NCBI RefSeq assembly: GCF_900106975.1
Contig: NZ_FNNU01000002.1
Coordinates: 434,001-498,000 of the forward strand
DNA length: 64,000 nucleotides
Direction of reading: 5' to 3'
Source: Pseudomonas kuykendallii
Lineage (GTDB): Bacteria > Pseudomonadota > Gammaproteobacteria > Pseudomonadales > Pseudomonadaceae
The translations under genes and the position numbers were made by a program. A model generated the notes under the pieces. That model worked only from the letters and a program-made list of their open reading frames with translations, was not told the DNA's origin and did no database searches. Positions 21,846 to 29,351 of the stretch are shown here, piece after piece; positions within the stretch are counted from its first letter, which is position 1, and each line of letters starts with the position of its first letter.

Positions 21846-22531
21846 GAAACCCCCTGGTTTTTGGTACGCATCGCCGGGCGGCCCAGGCGGCGTTCGAGAT
21901 AGCGGCTGAGCCAGCTCAGCGACGAACAGATGACGAAATAAACCAGCAGGACGCCGCCGTAGACGGTGAACGCCGGGCTGACGCCGGTCATCACCGTGGC
22001 GCGTTCGATGATGATCTGGCCGACCTTGAGGAACTCGCTGACCCCCACCAGGGCGCCAAGCGAGGTGGCCTGGACGAGCATCGTCAGCAGGCCGGTGTAG
22101 GCCGGCAGGATCGCCCGCATCGACTGCGGGGCGATCACGTGCAGGTAGATCTGCCAGGGCCGCAGCCCCAGCGTCCAGGCGCTCTTCCACTGGTGGCGGG
22201 GCACCGATTCGAGGCCGCCGCGGACGATTTCGATACCGTTGGCGCTGCCCCACAGGGTCAGCCCGGTGGTGACGGCGGCGAACGGGCTCAGGTCCAGGCC
22301 CAGCATCGGCGCGCCGAAGAAGATGAAGAACACGTTGACGATCAGCGGGATCGAGCGGAACAGCTCGACGTAGGCATGGATGAGCGTGCGCAGCACGCGG
22401 TTGCGCAGGGTTGCCAGTACGCCGAACACCGACGAAATCAGGGTGGTGAACAGCAGGACCACCAGCGCCAGGCGCAGCGTCATCCATAAACCTTTGGAGA
22501 CGAACCCCCAGTTCTCGATGAGGATGTTCAT
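21842..22531 (-). CDS. Polar amino-acid type ABC transporter permease (second)
   Basis: A 229-residue inner-membrane permease with about five helices and the EAA-type loop that contacts the ATPase (ESVPRHQWKSAWTLGLRPWQIYLHVIAPQSMRAILPAY). It belongs to the HisM/GlnP class of the PAAT family. It starts 7 bases after the stop of the first permease and its stop overlaps the start of the lyase (ATGA at 21842-21845). Confidence 0.93.
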   Translation of the reverse strand: MNILIENWGFVSKGLWMTLRLALVVLLFTTLISSVFGVLATLRNRVLRTLIHAYVELFRSIPLIVNVFFIFFGAPMLGLDLSPFAAVTTGLTLWGSANGIEIVRGGLESVPRHQWKSAWTLGLRPWQIYLHVIAPQSMRAILPAYTGLLTMLVQATSLGALVGVSEFLKVGQIIIERATVMTGVSPAFTVYGGVLLVYFVICSSLSWLSRYLERRLGRPAMRTKNQGVS

Positions 22532-22538
22532 GGCGACC

Positions 22539-23201
22539 TCAGTGCTGGAAAGGACGTTGCAGGTGGGCGGACAGGCGCCCGGTCAGCGCCGCCAAAACCG
22601 CTACCAGGGCCAGGTAGATGACGCAGATCGCGCTGAACATCTCGATCGCGCGAAAGTCCGTGGCGATGCGGTCCACCGCGACGAAGGTCAGCTCCGCCAG
22701 GCCGATGGCCTGCAGGTAGGAGGAGTTCTTCAACAGCGAAATCGCCGTGTTGAGCATCGCCGGCAGGCTGGTGCGGAAGGCGATGGGCAGGGCCACCAGG
22801 GCGAAGTAATGGATCGGCTTGAGGCTCAGGGCCATGCTCGCCTCGCGCATGCCGTACTCGACGGTGGCCAGGCCGCCGCGCACGTTTTCCACCTGGTAGG
22901 CGCCGGCCCACAGCGACAGGCACAGCACCCCCGACCAGAACAGCGAGAGCTCCATGCCGATGGCCGGCAGGCCGTAGAAGATGAAGAACAGCTGCACCAG
23001 GATCGGCGTGTTGCGGATCAACTCCACGTACAGGGCGACGAACTGCGCTAGCAGCGGGATCTTCATCACCCGCGCGGCGCCGCCGAGAACACCGATGACC
23101 AGCGAGGCGGCGATGGCCAGCAGCGACACCCGCAGGGTCATCAGCACGCCGTCCAGCAGCGCCGGCCATTGCGCCAGCAGGTAGTCGAAATCGAAGTCCA
23201 T
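22539..23201 (-). CDS. Polar amino-acid type ABC transporter permease (first)
   Basis: A 220-residue HisQ/GlnP-class inner-membrane permease. It has the typical VELIRNTPILVQLFFIFYGLP segment and an EAA-type cytoplasmic loop (ATVEYGMREASMALSLKPIHYFALVALPIAFRTSLPAM). With the second permease it would form the heterodimeric channel. It starts 13 bases after the SBP stop and ends 7 bases before the second permease. Confidence 0.93.
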   Translation of the reverse strand: MDFDFDYLLAQWPALLDGVLMTLRVSLLAIAASLVIGVLGGAARVMKIPLLAQFVALYVELIRNTPILVQLFFIFYGLPAIGMELSLFWSGVLCLSLWAGAYQVENVRGGLATVEYGMREASMALSLKPIHYFALVALPIAFRTSLPAMLNTAISLLKNSSYLQAIGLAELTFVAVDRIATDFRAIEMFSAICVIYLALVAVLAALTGRLSAHLQRPFQH

Positions 23202-23214
23202 CGGCGGCCGACGC

Positions 23215-24060
23215 TCAGAGCGCTTCGGCAGGTTTGGCCTGCTCGAAGACGCTCAGGTAGTAGCTCTGGATGTTTTCCGGCACGTACTGCTGGACCCAGA
23301 CGCGGAACAGTTTTTCCTCGTGCATCCGCGCCACCGCGGCGCTCAGGTAGTCGCGCCAGGCCGCCTCGTTCTTGCGCACGCCGATGGCGGCGTCGGAGAT
23401 CTGGAACGGCTCGTTGAGCAGGCGCGCATTCTTGTCGTTGTCGGCCACCACGACCAAGGTCGCCGCGTCGTGGGTGTAGGCGTCGGCGCGTCCCTGGCGG
23501 AAGGTCTGCAGCGCATCGGCGGCGCTGTTCATGCGCAGGGTCTTCACCTCGGGCATGTGGTCCTCGAACCACTTGGCCTGCACCGAGCCCTTCAGGGTGG
23601 CGAGGGTCTTGCCGTTCAGGTCGGTGATCTTCCTGATCGGGCTGTCCTTCTTCACCACCACGTCGCTGGCGCCCCAGCGATAGGGCGTGGTGAAGTCGAT
23701 GACGCGCTGGCGCTCGGGGGTCACGCCGAGCGTCGCGATCAGGAAGTCGACCTTGCGCCCAAGCAATTGCGGCACCCGGTTCTCGGCGGTGACGCAGGTG
23801 AAGGTCACCTTGTCCTTCGAGCCCAACGCCCAGAGCGCGATTTGCCTGGACATCTCCACCTCGACCCCGGCGAACTCGCCGCTTCCATCCTGGAAGCCGT
23901 AGGGAGGCTGGTCGCAGCGCACGCCCGCGCGCAGCTGGCCGGCTTCCTTGATGTCATCGGGAACGGCAGGCAGCTCGGCGGCATGCAGCGGCGCCAGCCC
24001 CGTCAGGGACACGCAGGAAAAGGCCAATACGGTGCGAAGGGTCTTGAAGGAAAACGACAT
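23215..24060 (-). CDS. Periplasmic solute-binding protein, SBP family 3
   Basis: A 281-residue periplasmic binding protein for the adjacent importer. The signal peptide ends about residue 27 (PLHA/AELPA). Family 3 landmarks are GVRCDQPPYGFQDGSGEFAGVEVEMSRQIA, DFLIATLGVTPERQRVIDFTTPY and ALQTFRQGRADAYTHDAATLVVV; the last Asp usually binds the ligand amino group. The ligand is unknown; the operon's lyase suggests an N-carboxyalkyl or N-succinyl amino acid. It is the first gene of the operon and has a leader of about 145 bases if the promoter described upstream is used. Confidence 0.93.
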   Translation of the reverse strand: MSFSFKTLRTVLAFSCVSLTGLAPLHAAELPAVPDDIKEAGQLRAGVRCDQPPYGFQDGSGEFAGVEVEMSRQIALWALGSKDKVTFTCVTAENRVPQLLGRKVDFLIATLGVTPERQRVIDFTTPYRWGASDVVVKKDSPIRKITDLNGKTLATLKGSVQAKWFEDHMPEVKTLRMNSAADALQTFRQGRADAYTHDAATLVVVADNDKNARLLNEPFQISDAAIGVRKNEAAWRDYLSAAVARMHEEKLFRVWVQQYVPENIQSYYLSVFEQAKPAEAL

Positions 24061-24212
24061 GGTGCCTCCTGGTCAACGTTCAGCATCGCGTGCACCGGCA
24101 CGGCGACACATGATTTCAGGGCAGGAACCGAGACGGGACTCGGTGCAAGGGACGGGCTCGTACTTCTCCGGACAGCGCATCCATCTGCGCGGTTGCATCG
24201 CTGCCGAGAACA

Positions 24213-24245
24213 GTTATAAGGCCTCTGGTTCATGCCAACAAATGA
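24213..24245 (-). promoter_or_regulatory. Promoter and LysR-type box of the transporter/lyase operon
   Basis: On the minus strand TTGTTG (24241-24236), a 17-bp spacer and TATAAC (24218-24213) look like a sigma-70 promoter reading to the SBP gene. Overlapping the -35 is TCAT-N8-ATGA (24230-24245), which contains two T-N11-A matches as expected for a LysR-type regulator. It lies in the 226-bp divergent region before the lysR gene. Visual prediction only. Confidence 0.4.
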
Positions 24246-24286
24246 CAATACAGTGGGGGCTCATACGGAATTGATATGGTCTGGCC

Positions 24287-25189
24287 ATGAATTTCAAACA
24301 AGTCGAAGCCTTCCGCGCCGTGATGTTGAGCGGTTCGATGACCGCCGCCGCCGAGTCGCTGCACACCTCGCAACCCAATATCAGCCGGCTGATCGCGCAG
24401 CTGGAGCGGCAGAGCGGCTTCCGCCTGTTCGAGCGCCTGGGCGGACGGCTGATGCCCACCGACGAGGGAACGGCGCTGTTCGCCGATGTCGAGCGCGCCT
24501 TCATCGGCCTGCACAGCCTGGAGCAGTCGGCACAGAACATCCGCCGCGCCGGCACCGGGCGCCTGCGCATCGCCGCCGTGCCTTCGCTCTCGCTGACGCT
24601 GCTGCCGCGGGTGATCCAGCGCTTTCGCGCGGAGAACCCGGACGTGGCGGTCTCGATCCACACCAACGACTCGCCGACGGTCGCGCACTGGGCCGCCTCG
24701 CAGTTCTGCGACCTCGGGCTGGCGTCCTATGTGGGCAAGGAGTTTCCTGGCGTGAAAAGCCAGGCCATCTGCGATGTGCCGGGAGTCTGCGTGTTTCCCA
24801 AGGGGCATCGGCTGGGCGCTCTCGATTCGGTGGGGCCGGAGGACCTGAAGGGCGAGGAGTTCATTTCGCTGTCGCAGAACGACGGTTCGCGCGCGCGGGT
24901 GGACCGGGTGTTCCCGGACGGCAAGGGCCAGCGCAAGCTCAACCTGGAAACGCCCTACGCGGCGACCATCTGCTCGCTCGTCGCGCTCGGCCTGGGCGTG
25001 AGCATCGTCAACCCGATGGTGGCGATGGAATACCTGCACCGGGATATCGAGACCCGCCCGTTTCACCCGCAGATTCGCTTCCCGACCTACCTGCTGTTGC
25101 CGGTGGACCGGCCGCAGAGCGTGCTGACCCAGCGCTTCGCGCAGTTGATCCACGAAATGCTCACCGCCGCATCGAAGGACTGGCTGTGA
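24287..25189 (+). CDS. LysR-family regulator, OccR/NocR-like
   Basis: A 300-residue LysR-type regulator with N-terminal HTH (MNFKQVEAFRAVMLSGSMTAAAESLHTSQPNISRLIAQLE) and a two-lobe effector domain (about 92-295). The opening FKQVEAFRAVMLSGSMTAAAE, LIPT/LMPTDEG and LRIAAVPSL stretches resemble OccR and NocR, activators of octopine and nopaline catabolism (recalled similarity). It is transcribed divergently from the ABC-lyase operon, the normal arrangement for a LysR regulator and its target. The effector is probably the imported compound. Confidence 0.9.
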   Translation: MNFKQVEAFRAVMLSGSMTAAAESLHTSQPNISRLIAQLERQSGFRLFERLGGRLMPTDEGTALFADVERAFIGLHSLEQSAQNIRRAGTGRLRIAAVPSLSLTLLPRVIQRFRAENPDVAVSIHTNDSPTVAHWAASQFCDLGLASYVGKEFPGVKSQAICDVPGVCVFPKGHRLGALDSVGPEDLKGEEFISLSQNDGSRARVDRVFPDGKGQRKLNLETPYAATICSLVALGLGVSIVNPMVAMEYLHRDIETRPFHPQIRFPTYLLLPVDRPQSVLTQRFAQLIHEMLTAASKDWL

Positions 25190-25372
25190 AGCGGGCGCCG
25201 GCGGGGAATGAAATGGCCGTGCCGGCGTCCAAAGCGCTCGTCCGTGCGAGCCCGCCCGCGAGCCGATCAAAACCGGCCGTGCGCAGGACCCTCCGCTTCA
25301 GGTAACGTCATCACATGTCCCCAACCCCTGGTTCCGTCGACTCCGCCGGAATCACGCGCCTCGGAAAGCTCA

Positions 25373-26746
25373 ATGTCCCTACGAAACACGATCAACGCCT
25401 CGGTATCGCCCAAGGGCAGCCTGGAAACCCTCTCCCAGCGTGAAGTGCAGCAATTGCGCGAAACCGGCTCCGGCAGCGTGTACGCGCTGTTCCGCCAGTG
25501 CGCGTTGGCGATCCTCAACACCGGGTCGCACAGCGACAACGCCAAGACCATCCTTGAGGCCTATCCGGACTTCGAGGTGAAGATCCACCAGCAGGATCGC
25601 GGCATTCGCCTGGAGTTGCTCAACGCCCCGGCCGATGCCTTCGTCGATGGCGAGATGATCGCCAGCACCCGCGAGATGCTGTTCAGCGCACTGCGCGACA
25701 TCGTCTACACGCAGAGCGAACTGGAGAACCAGCGCGTCGACACCGAGACCTCGCAGGGCCTCACCGACTACGTCTTCCACCTGCTGCGCAATGCCCGCAC
25801 GCTGCGCGCCGGGGTCGAGCCGAAGATCGTCGTGTGCTGGGGCGGGCATTCGATCAGCAGCGAGGAATACAAGTACACCAAACGCGCCGGCCACGAGCTG
25901 GGCCTGCGCGGGATGGACATCTGCACCGGCTGCGGCCCCGGCGTGATGAAGGGGCCGATGAAGGGCGCGACCATCTCCCACGCCAAGCAGCGCATCCTCG
26001 GGGGTCGCTACCTGGGCCTGACCGAGCCGGGCATCATCGCCGCCGAGGCGCCGAACCCGATCGTCAACGAGCTGGTGATCCTGCCGGACATCGAGAAGCG
26101 CCTGGAGGCCTTCGTCCGTGTCGGCCATGGCATCATCATCTTCCCTGGCGGCGCCGGCACGGCGGAGGAATTCCTCTACCTGCTGGGCATCCTCATGCAC
26201 CCGGACAACGCCGAGCTGCCGTTCCCGCTGATCCTCACCGGGCCGAAGAGCGCCGCGACCTACCTGCAGCAGCTGCACGCGTTCATCGGCGACACCCTCG
26301 GCGAGGCGGCGCAGAAACGCTACACGCTGATCGTCAACGACCCGACGGAAGTAGCCCGGCAGATGGCGGCGGGAATCAAGGCGGTCCAGCAGTTCCGTCG
26401 CGAGCGCAACGATGCCTTCCACTTCAACTGGCTGCTGAAGATCGACGGCAGCTTCCAGCATCCGTTCGAGCCGACCCACGCCAACATGGCCGGCCTCAAC
26501 CTGACCCGCAACCAGCCGCTGCACGAGCTGGCCGCCAACCTGCGCCGGGCCTTCTCCGGCATCGTCGCCGGCAACGTCAAGGCCCACGGCATCCGCCTGA
26601 TCGAGGAACACGGTCCCTACGAGATCAGCGGCGACAAGGACATCATGCAGACCCTCGACCGCCTGCTGCAGGCCTTCGTCGAGCAGCACCGCATGAAGCT
26701 GCCGGGCGGCAGCGCCTACGTCCCCTGTTACCGCGTGGTGACCTGA
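25373..26746 (+). CDS. ppnN: Nucleotide 5'-monophosphate nucleosidase, LOG/PpnN family
   Basis: A 457-residue protein of the length and layout of E. coli PpnN (YgdH), which hydrolyses purine and pyrimidine nucleoside monophosphates to base and ribose 5-phosphate and is activated by (p)ppGpp. The central LOG domain has GMDICTGCGPGVMKGPMKGA, the signature PGGAGTAEE (residues 258-266), and the N- and C-terminal PpnN-specific domains are present (MSLRNTINASVSPKGSLETLSQREV; LNLTRNQPLHELAANLRRAFSG). Start ATG 25373 has GGAAAG upstream; the frame is open further 5' without similarity. It follows the lysR gene by 183 bases and faces the threonine dehydratase convergently. Confidence 0.93.
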   Translation: MSLRNTINASVSPKGSLETLSQREVQQLRETGSGSVYALFRQCALAILNTGSHSDNAKTILEAYPDFEVKIHQQDRGIRLELLNAPADAFVDGEMIASTREMLFSALRDIVYTQSELENQRVDTETSQGLTDYVFHLLRNARTLRAGVEPKIVVCWGGHSISSEEYKYTKRAGHELGLRGMDICTGCGPGVMKGPMKGATISHAKQRILGGRYLGLTEPGIIAAEAPNPIVNELVILPDIEKRLEAFVRVGHGIIIFPGGAGTAEEFLYLLGILMHPDNAELPFPLILTGPKSAATYLQQLHAFIGDTLGEAAQKRYTLIVNDPTEVARQMAAGIKAVQQFRRERNDAFHFNWLLKIDGSFQHPFEPTHANMAGLNLTRNQPLHELAANLRRAFSGIVAGNVKAHGIRLIEEHGPYEISGDKDIMQTLDRLLQAFVEQHRMKLPGGSAYVPCYRVVT

Positions 26747-26833
26747 GAGAAGGCTCCGCCGCGCTTTCTTGAACAAGGTCTCCGACGGTACCGCCACAGC
26801 ATCGGCAGCCTCCGCAGCGCCGGGCGCTTCGCT

Positions 26834-26859
26834 CCCCTCTCCCGTTCACGGGAGAGGGG
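26834..26859. repeat. Family C palindromic repeat (CCCCTCTCCCG)
   Basis: An 11-bp perfect stem (CCCCTCTCCCG / CGGGAGAGGGG) with loop TTCA lies between the convergent ppnN and dehydratase genes, followed by a further GGGGGAGAGGGG. The same core appears at 59.4-59.9 kb. It may act as a bidirectional transcript end. REP-like nature is inferred from recurrence. Confidence 0.75.
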
Positions 26860-26889
26860 CCGGGGGAGAGGGGCTTTACCCGACGCCTA

Positions 26890-27840
26890 TCAGCGAATGA
26901 TCTCCGCCAGCATCTGCCGGTCGATGTTGGCGCCGCTGAGGATCACCGCGGCGCGGCCGCCGCGGTTGGTCTCGCGTTCCTGCAACAGTGCGGCGAGGGC
27001 GGCGGCGCCGGCGCCTTCGGCCAGGTTGTGGGTGTCCTCGTGGAGCACGCGGATCGCCGCGCGGATTTCCTCGTCGTCGACCCGCAGGATGCGCGCGGCG
27101 CCGGCGCGGATGATCTCCAGCGCCTCGGCCTGCGGGTCGCGGCAGGCCATGCCGTCGGCGAAGGTCTCGGCACGTTCGGTGCGGCGAATTTCCCCGGCCT
27201 CGAAGCTCTGCGCGTAGGCGTCCGCGCCGCGCGCGACGACCCCGACGATCTCGGTGCTTAGGCCGAGCAGGTCGCGGGTGCGGATCAGCCCGCAGATGCC
27301 CGAACCCATGCCGATCGGCACGTACACACGGTCCAGCGGCGGCGCCGCCTCGAACAGTTCCAGCGCGTAGGTGGCCACCCCGCGCACCAGGTCCGGGTGC
27401 AGCGCGGGCACGAAATGCAGGCCCTCGTCGCGGGCCATTCGCGCGGCCAGCGCGCGGGCTTCGTCGAAGTCGCGGCCCTGCTCGATCACCTCGGCGCCGA
27501 ACGCGCGCATCGCCGCGTTCTTTTCCCGCGCATTGCCCTCCGGCACCAGGATGCGCAGCGCCAGCCCGGCGTGGCGGGCGGCCAGCGCGAGGCTCTGGCC
27601 GTGGTTGCCGCGGGTGGCGGTGATCAGCCCGCGCAGCGCCGGCAACCGGCGGCGCAGGCTGTCGACGTAGACCAGCCCGCCACGCAGCTTGAAGGCCCCG
27701 GTGGGGTTGTGGTTCTCGTGCTTGACCCAGACTTCGCAGCCGCTCCGCTCGGCCAGCAACGGCCAGGCGATCTGCGCGGTGGGTGGGACGAGGGGACGGA
27801 TCAGGTGGGCGGCATCGCGCAGTTGCTGCAGGTCGAACAT
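26890..27840 (-). CDS. PLP-dependent threonine/serine dehydratase-like enzyme
   Basis: A 316-residue fold-type II PLP enzyme. K51 in NPTGAFKLRGG is the Schiff-base lysine, TRGNHGQSLA binds the substrate carboxylate, and GMGSGICG binds the cofactor phosphate. The family includes catabolic threonine dehydratase (threonine to 2-oxobutyrate and ammonia), serine dehydratase and the hydroxyectoine-catabolism enzyme EutB; no C-terminal ACT regulatory domain is present, so it is of the catabolic, short type. The start MFDLQQLRDA at 27840 is preferred over an upstream ATG at 27918 that overlaps the divergent regulator. A divergent MocR regulator 77 bases away probably controls it. Confidence 0.87.
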   Translation of the reverse strand: MFDLQQLRDAAHLIRPLVPPTAQIAWPLLAERSGCEVWVKHENHNPTGAFKLRGGLVYVDSLRRRLPALRGLITATRGNHGQSLALAARHAGLALRILVPEGNAREKNAAMRAFGAEVIEQGRDFDEARALAARMARDEGLHFVPALHPDLVRGVATYALELFEAAPPLDRVYVPIGMGSGICGLIRTRDLLGLSTEIVGVVARGADAYAQSFEAGEIRRTERAETFADGMACRDPQAEALEIIRAGAARILRVDDEEIRAAIRVLHEDTHNLAEGAGAAALAALLQERETNRGGRAAVILSGANIDRQMLAEIIR

Positions 27841-27881
27841 CGGCTTTCTCCGTGGGTTTGACCCGATGCTACGGTGCGCGC

Positions 27882-27911
27882 ATTGTATGGGTAAATCCTT
27901 ATATTGCATGG
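27882..27911. promoter_or_regulatory. Direct repeat ATTGTATGG/ATTGCATGG, candidate MocR site
   Basis: ATTGTATGG (27882-27890) and ATTGCATGG (27903-27911) are direct repeats spaced 21 bp, two helical turns, in the 77-bp gap between the dehydratase and the divergent MocR gene. MocR-type regulators commonly bind direct repeats. The second copy ends 6 bases before the MocR ATG, consistent with autorepression. Role inferred. Confidence 0.5.
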
Positions 27912-27917
27912 CAGACA

Positions 27918-29252
27918 ATGTGGCTTCCTGAGCTCGATACCGCCAACCAGCCGACCTACCTGGCGCTGGTCGAGGCGATCTCCACGGCGATCCGCAGCGG
28001 CGAACTGGCCTGCGGCGCGCGCCTGCCGCCGCAACGGCGGCTGGCCTGGGCGCTCGGCATCAACCCGAGCACGGTGATGCAGGCCTACCGCGAGGCGGCG
28101 CGCCGGCACCTGGTCTCCGGCGAGGTCGGCCGTGGCACCTACGTGCTCGCCGACAGCCGCGAGGCGAGCCTGTTCCTGCTCAAGCAGCCGCCGGCCGACA
28201 GCGAACGCATCGACCTGTCGACCAACGTGCCGGTGACCGACGCCGACAACCGCGACCTGTCGCAGACCCTCGCCCGGCTGGCCGCGCGCGGCGAGCTCGA
28301 CGCACTGCAGAGCTATGCGCCGGCGGCCCTGGTGATGCGTGGGCGAATCGCCGCCAGCCACTGGCTGCAGGGGCGCGGCCTGGACTGGCCGGCGTCGCGC
28401 GTGCTGCTCTGCGCCGGCGCCCAGCAGGGCGTGTCTGCGGCGCTGCTGTCGCTCTGCGAGGCCGGCGAACCGCTGCTCGCCGAGGCGTTCACCGCGCCCG
28501 GCATCAAGGGCGCGGCGCGGCAGTTGCGCCTGCCGCTGCACGGCGTGGCGATGGACCGCCAGGGCATCCTGCCGGAGGACCTGGACCGCCAGGTGCGCGC
28601 CACCGGGGCGCGGGTGCTGGTGCTCACGCCGTGCCTGCAGAACCCCACCGGCGCCTGCATGGATGCCGAGCGGCGCGCGCGTGTCGCCGAAGTGATCGAG
28701 CGCCACGGCCTGTGGCTGATCGAGGACGACGTGTACGGCGCGCTGAGCGACCAGCCGCCGCTGGCGCAGCGGCTGCCCGAGCGCAGCCTGCTGGTCACCA
28801 GTCTGTCGAAGACCGTTTCGCCGGGGCTGCGCCTCGGCGTCATCGCCGGTTCGCCGCAGTTGCTGGCGCGCATCGACCGCGAGGCGCAGGCGACCAACTG
28901 GGCGGTCTCGCCGCTGTGCCTGGCGGTCGCCTGCGAGTGGATCGAGGACGGCACCGCGCAGCGGCGTCTCGACTGGCAGCGCGAGGAGGTACGCCAGCGC
29001 TGGCGCCTGGCGACGCGCCTGCTCGGCCCGCGGATGCCGCAACAGCCCGCCGCGCCGCACCTGTGGTTGCAGGCAGCGGGCGGCGCGTCGCTGGCGGCGG
29101 CCTGTCGCGCGGCCGGGGTCGAGGGCGCGCCGACGGAGGTGTTCGCGGTGGGCCATGCGCCGCTGAATGCCGTGCGCATCAGCTTGGCCGCCGCCCGTAG
29201 TCGCACCGAGCTGAAGCGGGCGCTGGAGCGGGTGGTCGAGCACTGGCCGTAG
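27918..29252 (+). CDS. MocR-family (GntR-aminotransferase) transcriptional regulator
   Basis: A 444-residue fusion of an N-terminal GntR winged helix (about residues 1-78; GARLPPQRRLAWALGINPSTVMQAYREA) to a fold-type I aminotransferase domain (about 95-440). PLP lysine K298 lies in SLSKTVSPGLRLG, and the conserved Asp-Tyr in LIEDDVYGAL. Such proteins sense PLP or an amino-acid adduct and regulate neighbouring genes. It is divergent from the dehydratase. The chosen ATG 27918 gives MWLPELDTANQPTYLALVEAI; the frame is open upstream into the dehydratase without similarity. Confidence 0.92.
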   Translation: MWLPELDTANQPTYLALVEAISTAIRSGELACGARLPPQRRLAWALGINPSTVMQAYREAARRHLVSGEVGRGTYVLADSREASLFLLKQPPADSERIDLSTNVPVTDADNRDLSQTLARLAARGELDALQSYAPAALVMRGRIAASHWLQGRGLDWPASRVLLCAGAQQGVSAALLSLCEAGEPLLAEAFTAPGIKGAARQLRLPLHGVAMDRQGILPEDLDRQVRATGARVLVLTPCLQNPTGACMDAERRARVAEVIERHGLWLIEDDVYGALSDQPPLAQRLPERSLLVTSLSKTVSPGLRLGVIAGSPQLLARIDREAQATNWAVSPLCLAVACEWIEDGTAQRRLDWQREEVRQRWRLATRLLGPRMPQQPAAPHLWLQAAGGASLAAACRAAGVEGAPTEVFAVGHAPLNAVRISLAAARSRTELKRALERVVEHWP

Positions 29253-29351
29253 AGGCGCGCTGGCCGTCCCCGGACGAGCGCGCTTGCGAAGCAGCGGCAA
29301 TCGGTGGCAGCGTGCGGGCATCGCTTCGAATCGCAAGACAAGGAACCCCGC

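Noticed and set aside
20340-22487. Upstream extension of the lyase to 715 residues
   Set aside because: The extra 214 residues lie over the permease gene in another frame and are Arg/Pro-rich; the ATG at 21845 overlaps the permease stop as expected for coupling.
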